Origin: Halosolutus amylolyticus
GTDB lineage: Archaea > Halobacteriota > Halobacteria > Halobacteriales > Natrialbaceae
NCBI RefSeq assembly: GCF_023566055.1
Contig: NZ_JALIQP010000007.1
Span: forward strand, 1-64,000
Length of the DNA: 64,000 bases
Direction: 5' to 3'
The notes under the pieces were generated by a model that was given only the letters and a program-made list of their open reading frames with translations, searched no databases and was not told the DNA's origin. Each line of letters opens with the position of its first letter. Position 1 is the stretch's first letter. A program made the position numbers and the translations under genes. This document shows positions 26,211-35,022 of this stretch, piece after piece.

Positions 26211-26579
26211 CTAATCGCGACGGACGATCTTTCCGAGCCTGTCGCGAGCAGTCTGAAGCGTCGTCCCGATATCTGCTGTCGGTGATCTGTGAGTCTCCCC
26301 CCGGTGATTGTCCGATAGCGTTCGCACCAGATCCAGAATCGCATTTGAGTTCGTTTCGGTGGTCGTATCCGGATGCATCGACGAGTCACCGGGCGAATCT
26401 GTTGGCTCGACGATCATCGCCTCACACTCCAAACAGGTGAAATATGTGTTCTTCCCGTTGTCGCTCCCAACCCGGGTCAGTGATTCATGCGTACATCCGT
26501 CGGTATCGCCGATCGCTATACAGTTGTCTGTTGCTTTTATTTCATCTTCCCTCATGTTGCCTGAATCGTCGTTGTCCAT
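26211..26579 (-). CDS. Small hypothetical protein with a Cys/His motif
   Basis: About 122 residues, very acidic at the N-terminus. A possible metal site combines C-T-H-E-S-L with Y-F-T-C-L-E-C-E-A near residues 25-50, followed by a low-complexity stretch and a basic tail D-R-L-G-K-I-V-R-R-D. Proteins of this look are common and uncharacterised in haloarchaea. Starts at 26579 and 26555 are both possible. I do not recognise a function. Confidence 0.55.
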   Translation of the reverse strand: MDNDDSGNMREDEIKATDNCIAIGDTDGCTHESLTRVGSDNGKNTYFTCLECEAMIVEPTDSPGDSSMHPDTTTETNSNAILDLVRTLSDNHRGETHRSPTADIGTTLQTARDRLGKIVRRD

Positions 26580-26729
26580 GCTGGCCCATTGAGGTGGCAG
26601 GCTTTCAAAATTGTCATCACTGTTTGACACTACCGGAATGTATAGCCACAATCAATGTTGGCACTGTAGACAGGAGCTGTTACCGGTTGACTCGGTTGAC
26701 CTACTTCGTAACCGGGAAGCCAACCAGAA

Positions 26730-27857
26730 TTACGGGTGTGTAAACTCGATCGCCACCCCCTGTCCGAATCCGACGCAGGCCGTCGCAATACCACGGTCGG
26801 TTCCTCGTCGTTGCATCTCGTGGACTAGCGTAACTGGAAGCCGGGCACCGGAAGCGCCAAGCGGATGTCCGATCGCAATAGCACCGCCGTTGACATTGAA
26901 CGAGTCGTCATCGATACCCAGTTGGCGCTTGCAGTAGACCGTCTGGCTGGCAAACGCTTCGTTGAGTTCTACGAGCCCGTAATCCGACATCGAACGGTCA
27001 GTCCGATCGAGAATTTCCCGGACCGCGGGCACTGGCCCGATCCCCATCACGTGCGGATCGACGCCAACGACAGAGTGTTGGCCGACGTGAGCGAGAATAT
27101 CCAGGCTATAGTCATCAGCGAAGGACTGACTGGTGACCATCACGGCCGCTGCACCGTCGCTCATCTGTGAAGAGTTACCTGCGGTGACTGTACCGTTCTC
27201 TTCGAATACGGGTGGCAGGGATGCCAGTTTCTCTGCGGTTGTCCCTGGTCGAAGCCCTTCGTCTTCTGTAATGATTTCCTCACCGTTGTCGATCGGAACG
27301 ATTTCGTCGTCGAATCGACCCTCTCTGGTCGCGTCGACGGCTCGTTTCTGGCTGGTCGCTGCATATTCGTCCTGTGTTTCTCTCGAGACGCCGTACTGTT
27401 CGGCGACGGTTTCTGCAGTCTGACCCATGGCCAGCTCGTCGAGATCGTACGCGTTATCCAACCCTGGAATTTGGCTCCGGTCTTCTGCCCGCTCGACGCG
27501 AGTCATGCTTTCGACACCGCCTGCGATGATGCATTGACGCTGGCCTGCACGAATGGCGTCGGCAGCACTCATAATCGCATGCGCAGACGAAGCACACTGG
27601 CGGTCAATAGTTGCAGCGGGAACCGATTCCCCGAGGTCGGAGAGGAGTGTGATCGTTCGTGCAATATTGTTCCCCTGTTCACCTTCTTGCTTGACACACC
27701 CCCACTGTAGATCGTCGACCTGCTCGCCCGAGAGGCCAGTGTCGTTCAAAAGGGCGTTCACGACGGGAATCGAAAGCTGTTCACTACGGATATCGGCGAA
27801 GATACCATTCTTTTTTCCCTGTGGCGTCCGGCACAAACTTACGAGTACGGGCTCCAT
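26730..27857 (-). CDS. Thiolase (acetyl-CoA acyltransferase), complete catalytic set
   Basis: A 375-residue thiolase for the last step of beta-oxidation. The nucleophile is in T-I-D-R-Q-C-A-S-S-A near residue 85, with N-E-A-F-A near 315, G-G-A-I-A-I-G-H-P-L-G-A-S-G-A-R near 340, and the second cysteine in I-A-T-A-C-V-G-F-G-Q-G near the end. It contrasts with the DUF35-linked thiolase-fold proteins at 35023 and 37092. The ATG at 27857 (MEPVLVSLCRTPQG) fits family N-termini; the ATG at 27923 adds 22 residues without similarity. Confidence 0.93.
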   Translation of the reverse strand: MEPVLVSLCRTPQGKKNGIFADIRSEQLSIPVVNALLNDTGLSGEQVDDLQWGCVKQEGEQGNNIARTITLLSDLGESVPAATIDRQCASSAHAIMSAADAIRAGQRQCIIAGGVESMTRVERAEDRSQIPGLDNAYDLDELAMGQTAETVAEQYGVSRETQDEYAATSQKRAVDATREGRFDDEIVPIDNGEEIITEDEGLRPGTTAEKLASLPPVFEENGTVTAGNSSQMSDGAAAVMVTSQSFADDYSLDILAHVGQHSVVGVDPHVMGIGPVPAVREILDRTDRSMSDYGLVELNEAFASQTVYCKRQLGIDDDSFNVNGGAIAIGHPLGASGARLPVTLVHEMQRRGTDRGIATACVGFGQGVAIEFTHP

Positions 27858-27971
27858 GCCATCAGTAATAGGTGGTAAGAGATTAAATTTTTTTGGGTGT
27901 TCCGTGGCTTCGGTTTTAGTCAACGATCAATATCATCGGCGTGGTTCAGTCACAACCCGGTCCGTCCGTAT

Positions 27972-28421
27972 TCAACTCTGGTATTCCTCTCCTTTTCGTC
28001 CTGTCATCTCTTCTATCTGGATTGCAACGCGCGTTACGTCCGACATCGGTTCAGTGGGCGGGTAGAGCGTCGGAAACAACGCATTATCGTCCAGTACCTC
28101 TTTTGCGTATTTGTCATCCGTCACTTCCTCCAGCATGCCGTTTACAACGGTGCTTTTCCACTTTAGGCGGGTTTCGACGTGATATGCGGTCAGCGACACA
28201 TGCTCGGTGTCAGTTATGTAATCTACTTTCTTGCTCTCGTCTCCGAACGTGATCAGATTCATGAAAATGCGATCACCATCGTATCCAAACGACATCGGAA
28301 CACCATACGCTTCACCACACCCCATTAGCGACAATATCCCGTGTCCCTGTTCGTAGAGAAAGTCGTCTATTTCATCCTTTCCCATTTCTATGCCCCTCAT
28401 TCGCTCTTCGGTCTCAATCAT
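27972..28421 (-). CDS. Pyridoxamine 5'-phosphate oxidase-fold flavin-binding protein
   Basis: A 149-residue split-barrel protein of the kind annotated as flavin-nucleotide-binding in haloarchaea. Visible are F-L-Y-E-Q-G-H-G-I-L-S-L, Y-G-V-P-M-S-F-G-Y-D-G-D-R-I-F near residue 38, and the K-W-K-S-T-V-V-N-G-M-L-E strand near 88. It may reduce or bind FMN or F420; no catalytic assignment is possible. Start choices are M1, M8 and M13. Confidence 0.75.
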   Translation of the reverse strand: MIETEERMRGIEMGKDEIDDFLYEQGHGILSLMGCGEAYGVPMSFGYDGDRIFMNLITFGDESKKVDYITDTEHVSLTAYHVETRLKWKSTVVNGMLEEVTDDKYAKEVLDDNALFPTLYPPTEPMSDVTRVAIQIEEMTGRKGEEYQS

Positions 28422-28686
28422 AGGACAACTGGAACTTCCTCCGTCAGCTGTTCATATGTGAACATACTTCTAATCGGCTGGGAACCAAGCTAGACATTAT
28501 ATAATGAACCGATCTGATAGCCATGGTCTCTACAGTGTGACCACCTACCGGCTTCGACCTGACGACTCGTCACGGGTACTGGACACCAGAGCGCAGTCGT
28601 GGGTGTTATACTGTCGGACAGAACTGTTATGAGAATTCGCCGCTCCTGTCAGGCGAATTCTCTTCAGAGACTTCTGCCCGGCAGTA

Positions 28687-29142
28687 TTACCCCACATTCG
28701 AATTTCGACATTGGAGCATTCCGTTCCCCCGATAGGTTATGATACATTCGTCGTGCTGGTTGTATCCTGAGATCCGACTCCTGATATTCCCGTATGCATC
28801 AGGACTGGAATCCCGTGACTTATCGACAATTTCGTACTCGATTCGAAGCGTGTCTCCTACGTATAGTGGGTCAATCCACTTCAATTCTTCAATGCCCCTA
28901 CCGATGCCGGCTCCCCACCCGGCTTCGTTCAGGATTTCGAGACTTAACCGGTGGCACAACGCCGCTGTATGCCAGCCGCTGGCAACGAGGTCTCCGAACA
29001 TCGTATCCTTCGCTGCACTGGGTTCCGTATGGAATGGTTGCGGGTCGAACTGCGTAGCGAAGTCGACGATGTCCTCCTCGGTAACGGCAACCGCCCTCGA
29101 TTCATACGATTCACCCACTTTGACATCCTCGAAGTATTTCAC
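28687..29142 (-). CDS. MaoC-family enoyl-CoA hydratase (2)
   Basis: A 151-residue hot-dog hydratase with the full catalytic pair: F-D-P-Q-P-F-H near residue 33 supplies Asp and His. V-A-S-G-W-H-T-A-A-L near 52 and L-Y-V-G-D-T-L-R near 93 also fit. It would hydrate 2-enoyl-CoA to the (R)-3-hydroxy ester. A short C-terminal extension (C-R-N-S-N-V-G) is unremarkable. No tight neighbour on either side. Confidence 0.88.
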   Translation of the reverse strand: MKYFEDVKVGESYESRAVAVTEEDIVDFATQFDPQPFHTEPSAAKDTMFGDLVASGWHTAALCHRLSLEILNEAGWGAGIGRGIEELKWIDPLYVGDTLRIEYEIVDKSRDSSPDAYGNIRSRISGYNQHDECIITYRGNGMLQCRNSNVG

Positions 29143-29471
29143 GGTCTATTACCCACTACCAGTACGCTGTATTTGACAACACCGATTCTGCTACGGTCCG
29201 CGTTTGCTTAATAGTCCACGATACCCGGGACAATTTTTCCCGCTGAAGAACGCGTTGTCCCTCGTCGTTCCGGCCTTTCTTTCCAGAAGGGACGAGCCCT
29301 ACTAGCGGATACCTGTGCTGTTTACGGACCTGTTCATCGCATTCGAACAATACCTTTCTATCCTCGCTCCTGGACAGGAAGATATCAAGAGAACACTTTA
29401 CGTATAGAGGGTATCGTCATACTCGCCGTCTCCTCAGGGACGACTTCGCCTGACTCGGGTTTCTGTCCCAA

Positions 29472-29556
29472 CTATAGTAGCTACTGAACATCACTGCACA
29501 CCTAAGCCAGGATAACGTTGCGATCGGTGTATGAATTATTTCAGTACCGACTATAG
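29472..29556. repeat. 85-bp miniature inverted-repeat element, copy A
   Basis: Begins CTATAGTAGCTACTGAA and ends with its approximate reverse complement TTTCAGTACCGACTATAG. The same length and layout recur at 44393-44477 and 56918-57002, with a degenerate copy at 30805-30890. The middle shares CACACC, GACG/AACG and GCGATCGG-type words. It lies between MaoC-2 and the IclR gene. Confidence 0.8.
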
Positions 29557-29636
29557 TGCAGACGTCATGGGAATCGCGTATCTATTACTCGTGATGCCAT
29601 CCGATGATGGCCGATTCATTTCCAAGAACGCCCTGT

Positions 29637-30404
29637 TTATCCGTACATATACCCAAGGTTAACTTCAACAATGTTCGAAATCTGGAATAATTCTTGTCCT
29701 AATGAATTATTTTTTTCAAACTCATCGACTCGCATTCGACTCGACGGTCCGAAAAGATTGATTGCACCTTTTACCGTTTCCCCATCGAGGATTGGAACGG
29801 CAATCCCACTGAGTCCTTCTTTGTGTTCTTCAGCGTCGGTGGCGTATCCCTGTTCGACAATTCGGTCGAACTCTTCATACAATGCTTCGCGGTCGGTATA
29901 GGTATTTTCCGTCCGCTGTTCTAGCCCGTGCGTTTCGATATACTTCTCCTTTTCCTCGTCAGGGAAGTGCGCGAGAATGGCTTTTCCGGCGGCAATAGTG
30001 TGCATCGGGAACCACTGCCCCGCAAACGGCTCAAGTTCAATCGCTTTTTCGCCTTTTGACGTGTACAATGTTACTGCTTTGAAACGCTCTTCGATGACGA
30101 TTGAAGCCTGCTCTCCTGTCGCATTGGCTAGGTCGTCTATTTTATGTTTTGCAACGTTAAACAGCTCCATCCGGTTTCTCGTTAGTTCACCCAGCGCAAT
30201 GAAACGGGTGCTCGTCTGGTATTTTTGCCCATCGTTGATAACGTATCCGAGCTGTTCGAGACTGCGAAGATGCCCATGGACCGTCGTTTTTGGCGCATCG
30301 AGTTTCTCGGTAATCTCTTGTACGCTCAATTCTCCTTCTTTGACCAATTCCTCAATTATATCGAAGGTCTTTCGAGTCGATTCGACGGGAAGTTTTTCTG
30401 CCAT
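29637..30404 (-). CDS. IclR-family transcriptional regulator
   Basis: A 255-residue regulator. The N-terminal winged helix spans residues 8-65 (L-S-V-Q-E-I-T-E-K-L-D-A-P-K-T-T-V-H-G-H-L then L-E-Q-L-G-Y-V). The C-terminal IclR effector domain begins near 80 (G-E-Q-A-S-I-V-I-E-E-R, P-M-H-T-I-A-A-G-K-A-I-L-A near 145, Y-A-T-D-A-E-E-H-K-E-G-L near 195). IclR proteins commonly sense aromatic or small organic acids and control the matching catabolic operons, so this is the best candidate for a local regulator. The ATG at 30404 (MAEKLPVEST) is preferred to 30428. Confidence 0.9.
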   Translation of the reverse strand: MAEKLPVESTRKTFDIIEELVKEGELSVQEITEKLDAPKTTVHGHLRSLEQLGYVINDGQKYQTSTRFIALGELTRNRMELFNVAKHKIDDLANATGEQASIVIEERFKAVTLYTSKGEKAIELEPFAGQWFPMHTIAAGKAILAHFPDEEKEKYIETHGLEQRTENTYTDREALYEEFDRIVEQGYATDAEEHKEGLSGIAVPILDGETVKGAINLFGPSSRMRVDEFEKNNSLGQELFQISNIVEVNLGYMYG

Positions 30405-30804
30405 GTGAGACCCATGTGGCTGTAACAACTTATGGTATACGTTAACGCCGGATACCTTCCTGACAAGAAATGGTACTCGATAGTGGCACTAGGTGGAAGA
30501 AAACGTCTCTTATCACTTCGTACTGGCGTTTTTCCGGTGATGAAACCCATCTGTTATTATCGAACGCTCTTTCCTGTTTCACGTGATTATCGATTCCCTC
30601 TCTACCAACAGCAACCTACTGGAAACCGCACTCCGAGTGCTTGAAAATGCGGTCCACAGCTGAGGCTACCAAAGTCAGTGGCTATTACAGCCACTTGATC
30701 TCGCCGCCTCACAGTTGCAATACCTGGCTAGCCGTAGTACCATACTACTACACCGAACAGCTCTGGAGATTGCGCATCACCATCCGAATCGGGATACGTA
30801 CTTC
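30405..30804. other. Gap with no recognised gene
   Basis: Holds the upstream region of the IclR gene; otherwise nothing recognisable up to the degenerate 86-bp element that follows. Confidence 0.5.
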
Positions 30805-30890
30805 CACCAGTAGTCACTGAAACCATTCACACGTCGATCGGATAGCTGTCGTGTGATCGGGTGCCAATTGGCTGTCGGTAGCTACTATCG
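30805..30890. repeat. Miniature inverted-repeat element, degenerate copy D
   Basis: Left end CACCAGTAGTCACTGAA and right end GTAGCTACTATCG match the 85-bp family with several changes; the centre has ATTCACACGTCGATCG. The right end abuts the stop codon of the CaiB-like gene. Confidence 0.6.
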
Positions 30891-32102
30891 CTACCGGTCC
30901 GTTGCTGTTTTAATCACTCCATGTGCGGCTAGCGCCTCAATTGTCTCTGGATCGTACCCGATCGAAGACAGCAACGTTTCGGTGTCTTCACCACACGACG
31001 GTGCGTCTTTTTTTGTCCTATCTCCTCGATCACCGAATGTGTGTTTGAACGCGAGTTCTTTGGCGGACCAATGATCTTCGGACTCTTCACTCCCTGTCTC
31101 CTCAAACAGGCCCCGTTTACGCAGATGCGGATCAGAAAATATCTCCTCGAAATCGTTTACCGGCCCGGCGGGTACGTCGTGCTCGTCGAAGATTTGCAAC
31201 CACTCGTCACGCGGCCGTTCTGCGATCGTGGCTGCTAGCATCTCTACGAGTGCCTCTTGTTTCGATTCATCGACGTCGCTCGAAAAATCGACGTTCTCGT
31301 CGCTGATCGATTCGAGGTCCGTTGCGGTGCAGAGATTCTTCCAGAACCGATCTTCGAGAGCACCAATGGTCAGAAGCTTGCCATCTGCTGCTTGATACAC
31401 ACGGTATCCAGGATGATACCCAGTTAGTACCGTTTCCCCTCGTTTCGGTGATTCGCTGCCTCCGAGCAACCGATCTGCGTAGGTCATCGAAAATGACGCG
31501 ACGACGTCGGCCATACTTACATCAAGGTGTACTGGCTCTCCAGCGCGACCTGCCAGAGCAGCCGTGATCGCCGTACTCGCGTACAGCGCACCGGCGAGAT
31601 CGGCGATCGGATAGCCGGGTACGGTCGGTTGGCCGTCTTGCTCTCCCGTGAGCGACAGTAGTCCTCCGATCCCGATGTAGTTGATATCGTGCCCGGGTCG
31701 TTCGGAGTACGGGCCATCCTGGCCGTAGCCAGTTAACGAGCAGTAGACGACCTCTTCGTTGGCTTCCCGGACGTCATCGTATCCCACACCGAGGCGGTCG
31801 GCCGTTCCCGGACGAAACCCTTCGAGTACCACGTCGGCGCTGGCGGCCAGGGACAGGCACGCCTCTCGTCCTCGATCGTCTTTTAGATCGATCGCGACAC
31901 TGCGTTTGCCCCGGTCACGAAGTAATTGTGCGGCACCCCGTCCGTCGATTTTTGGGGGTCGGTGTCGGCTTGGGTTCCCGTGGGCTGGATGTTCGACCAT
32001 AACTATTTCTGCCCCGAGGTCCGCAAGCAACGAGGTTGTATACTGGCCGGGTAACAGCCGGGATAGGTCCAAGATACGGATGTTTTCGAGGAAGTCGTGC
32101 AT
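30891..32102 (-). CDS. Class III CoA-transferase / alpha-methylacyl-CoA racemase-like (CaiB/BaiF family)
   Basis: A 403-residue family III protein. I-R-I-L-D-L-S-R-L-L-P-G-Q-Y near residue 8, A-E-I-V-M-V-E near 30, D-L-K-D-D-R-G near 70, and L-T-G-Y-G-Q-D-G-P near 122. The Asp in P-I-A-D-L-A-G-A-L-Y near 165 is the usual acyl-carrying residue. The L-S-L-T-G-E segment before it resembles alpha-methylacyl-CoA racemases, which would suit methyl-branched isoprenoid-like chains, but transferase activity is equally possible. It follows the next CoA-transferase gene by about 40 bases, so the two are likely one transcript. Confidence 0.85.
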   Translation of the reverse strand: MHDFLENIRILDLSRLLPGQYTTSLLADLGAEIVMVEHPAHGNPSRHRPPKIDGRGAAQLLRDRGKRSVAIDLKDDRGREACLSLAASADVVLEGFRPGTADRLGVGYDDVREANEEVVYCSLTGYGQDGPYSERPGHDINYIGIGGLLSLTGEQDGQPTVPGYPIADLAGALYASTAITAALAGRAGEPVHLDVSMADVVASFSMTYADRLLGGSESPKRGETVLTGYHPGYRVYQAADGKLLTIGALEDRFWKNLCTATDLESISDENVDFSSDVDESKQEALVEMLAATIAERPRDEWLQIFDEHDVPAGPVNDFEEIFSDPHLRKRGLFEETGSEESEDHWSAKELAFKHTFGDRGDRTKKDAPSCGEDTETLLSSIGYDPETIEALAAHGVIKTATDR

Positions 32103-32141
32103 AGCGCACTAGTCTCGACCGACGAACAAATATATTTATGA

Positions 32142-33383
32142 TTAGCGCAGCCCGTACTCGCGTGCCGCTTCTCGGAGCTCTGTTCGGTCGTCCGGGTGGG
32201 CGACTGCAACGAGGTCGCTCGCTCGTTCGCGGGTCGTCCGTCCCGTCAGCCTCGCAACGCCGTATTCAGTGACGACCGCGTCGATAGCATACCGCGGTGT
32301 CGTTACAATCTCCCTGTCAGGAAGTGCACCGATAATTTTTGAGATTCCGTTCGACGCACGCGATTCGAGCGCGATGATCGCACGCCCTTCCGGATCGTTA
32401 CTCGCTGCCGTCATGAACGCGGACTGTCCACCGACGCCTGCAACCTGCCGTCCACCGAGCGTCTCGGCGTTGATTTGTCCAGTGAGATCTACCTGAAGTG
32501 CTGAATTAATCGCGACGAGATTTGTCTGCTCGGTGAGCTTTGCGGGTGCATGTGAGACTGACCCACTCACGAATCTAATATCCTCCACACTCTGTACCCA
32601 GTCGTAAAACGATTCGGTGCTACCGATCGCTACGCAGCCAGTAGCACGAGTGACGCACTCGTTTTCGACCATTGGTCGGACGCTCTCTCCGACGAGACCG
32701 GTCCACAACGAGTAGGGGCCTCCGGTAGCGAGTCTCTCGCCAATCGACTCCATGAGACCACCTACCCCGAGCTGGACCGTCGCGGTTTCCGGCACGAGCG
32801 GGCGCAGATTCTCGGCGATATCGGCTGCGACATCACTGGTGGTCAGATCGAGCGTGGGAAGGCCCGATTCCGAACTCAGGAGATGATCGATTTTCGAACG
32901 CTCGATCCGTCCAGATTGCGTCGGCGATGGAACTCGCGGATTCGTTTCGACGATCGTTACGTCACCGGTCTCGACGAGCGATCTTCCGAACGTGGACAAA
33001 CAGCCGATCGGATGATCCTCGTCGTCCGTTCCTGGTGGTGTCTGGACGATTCCCACCGTGCGCCGGTTCGGTCTAAGGGCGGGACTCTGCGCTGTCTGGT
33101 AGACCGTGCGTGGAACGTAGGAAATGTCGCCGTCGGTTACAAGGTCGCGCACACCTGATGGCACCATCGAGAGCTGTACCGAAATTCCATCGTGATTCGC
33201 GAGCGCCCTGAGCAGTGACGAGTCAGCATAGGGGTAGCCAAAAACCGTGACGACCACGTCTCTCAAGTCGTCACGTTCCAACGCGGATTCGAGCGTAGCC
33301 GTGGGTCGCGACGTGTCGACAACGATTTCGTCGCCTGGCCGTATCTGTGCTGCCGCTCGCGTCGCGTTCGTCGGTGTAACCAT
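32142..33383 (-). CDS. Acetyl-CoA hydrolase/transferase (4-hydroxybutyrate CoA-transferase-like)
   Basis: A 413-residue class I CoA-transferase-family protein with two similar lobes. Shown by I-R-P-G-D-E-I-V-V-D near residue 15, V-Q-L-G-V-G-G-L-M-E-S-I-G near 198, S-L-W-T-G-L-V-G-E-S-V near 222 (the Glu is the likely thioester-forming residue), V-G-G-Q-S-A-F-M near 325, and the C-terminal E-Y-G-V-A-R-L-T-G-R-T-T-R-E-R. It moves CoA between small acyl groups or hydrolyses acetyl-CoA. It lies upstream of, and probably co-transcribed with, the CaiB-like gene. Confidence 0.85.
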   Translation of the reverse strand: MVTPTNATRAAAQIRPGDEIVVDTSRPTATLESALERDDLRDVVVTVFGYPYADSSLLRALANHDGISVQLSMVPSGVRDLVTDGDISYVPRTVYQTAQSPALRPNRRTVGIVQTPPGTDDEDHPIGCLSTFGRSLVETGDVTIVETNPRVPSPTQSGRIERSKIDHLLSSESGLPTLDLTTSDVAADIAENLRPLVPETATVQLGVGGLMESIGERLATGGPYSLWTGLVGESVRPMVENECVTRATGCVAIGSTESFYDWVQSVEDIRFVSGSVSHAPAKLTEQTNLVAINSALQVDLTGQINAETLGGRQVAGVGGQSAFMTAASNDPEGRAIIALESRASNGISKIIGALPDREIVTTPRYAIDAVVTEYGVARLTGRTTRERASDLVAVAHPDDRTELREAAREYGLR

Positions 33384-33628
33384 AGTTACTGCCCCCGACG
33401 TGATGATCGTATTACCATGGTCTCAGTTATTACTGCACAAAGTGATAACAGTATCGTAACCGCATCCCCACCGGCGATGATTTTCTCGGTCCCGGTCGAC
33501 ACGGCACCCAGTTTGGAGTCGTGTTTCGTGTCGTCCACTGGCGAGGCCGTCCATCAAAAGCGCTGTTGAGTTTGTCGCTGATGGTCGGCCAGGAGATCGA
33601 ACTGCCGGTACGCGGAAGTCGGTGTCGA

Positions 33629-34762
33629 TTACGCGAGGTGTGGCATTCCGTCCCGTTTCACTATCCGTGCGATCGTGTTTCGCTGTATTTCGTCCGTTCC
33701 CCCTCCGATTCGAAGCCCTCGTACCATGCGATAGAGATACTCGAGTGGATGACCGTTCATGTAGCCGTTGGCTCCGTGGATCTGGAGTGACTCGTCTACG
33801 ATATGGTCTGCTGCTTCACCAGAGTGGAGGAAGGCGATGGTGGATTCGAGCGGATTGGGAATACTGCCGTTCTCGACTGCGTTGAGGGCTGACTGGTGGA
33901 CGATCGCTCGCGAGGTCTCGACCTGTTTCGCCATCTCCGCGATTTTCCACTCGATACCCTGAAAGTCGAGAACTGGTTGGCCGAACTGCTCGCGTTGCGT
34001 TCCGTACTCGAGGGCTTTGTCGAGCGCACACAGGGCGATTCCGTTCGTCATCGCTGCTGTCGACAGTCGCTCCCAGTTCAAGGCCTGCATGTGCTTCCGG
34101 AACCCATCCGAACCACTGGTTAGGACGTGGTCGTCAGACACCCGGGCGTTGTCGAGAAAAAACTGTGTTTGGACGTTCCCTGCCATGTTTTCGAAGTGAT
34201 TTGCCACTTCGATTCCGGGTTCGTCCAGGTCGACGACGACTGTGCCAAGACCATCAGCAAACTTTCCCCAAACCACGACAGCGGTCGCGTCTGGATACTC
34301 GCTCACCCAGATTTTCTCACCGTTTATCACTACTTCGTCGCCATCCCGTTCGATAGTCGTCTCCATCGCGTTGAGGTCCGAACCGGCCTCGGGTTCGGAC
34401 ATCGCGACTGCAACGTAGTCTGTCCCGTCGATGATCCCCGGGAGATACTTTTCTTTTATCATGTCCGAACCAAACATATCGATGGCTCGTGGTGCGACGT
34501 TGTGGCCGTTCATGAACAACGCAGTATCCGGACAGACTCGAGCGACGGCTTCGATGACCAGTAGAGACTCCAGTTCGCTCATCCCCTCGCCACCGTACTC
34601 CGTCCCAAAACTGATACCGAGATATCCCTGTTCAGCGAGAAGTTCGACGTTTTCCCACGGGACATCACCGTTCCACTCGAAGGCTTTGTCTGTAAATTCG
34701 CTCTCTGCCAACTCTCTGGCTGCCTTTACTACCATTTGCTGTTCGTCGGACAGGGTGATCAT
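33629..34762 (-). CDS. Acyl-CoA dehydrogenase (ACAD-2), isovaleryl-type base position
   Basis: A 377-residue acyl-CoA dehydrogenase: A-M-S-E-P-E-A-G-S-D-L near residue 125, W-V-S-E-Y near 155, R-E-Q-F-G-Q-P-V-L-D-F-Q-G near 255. The usual C-terminal catalytic glutamate is absent (G-G-G-T-D-E-I-Q instead of E-G-T). A glutamate appears in L-N-W-E-R-L near 227, the position used by isovaleryl- and long-chain acyl-CoA dehydrogenases. That fits a branched or bulky acyl chain. It stands about 245 bases upstream of the CoA-transferase pair, same strand. Confidence 0.9.
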   Translation of the reverse strand: MITLSDEQQMVVKAARELAESEFTDKAFEWNGDVPWENVELLAEQGYLGISFGTEYGGEGMSELESLLVIEAVARVCPDTALFMNGHNVAPRAIDMFGSDMIKEKYLPGIIDGTDYVAVAMSEPEAGSDLNAMETTIERDGDEVVINGEKIWVSEYPDATAVVVWGKFADGLGTVVVDLDEPGIEVANHFENMAGNVQTQFFLDNARVSDDHVLTSGSDGFRKHMQALNWERLSTAAMTNGIALCALDKALEYGTQREQFGQPVLDFQGIEWKIAEMAKQVETSRAIVHQSALNAVENGSIPNPLESTIAFLHSGEAADHIVDESLQIHGANGYMNGHPLEYLYRMVRGLRIGGGTDEIQRNTIARIVKRDGMPHLA

Positions 34763-35022
34763 ACCTCTTTTTAAATCCAGTAGGGCTAGTATTTAATGAT
34801 TTGGGTAAACACGACACACACCGATTTTCGATTCCGTCCGTGCGGACTTATTGGATAGCTTATGGTGGTGAAATCAACTATTAGAACGATAGAGGGCGAA
34901 CGCGGCAAATGGTCTATAATAGATGTGTTTCTGGACGACCAGACCGGCCGACCCGAACAACACCAGAAGTTCGACTCTCTAGTCGGCGGTACCCTGGCGT
35001 ACCGATACCCGTTACGGCACCA

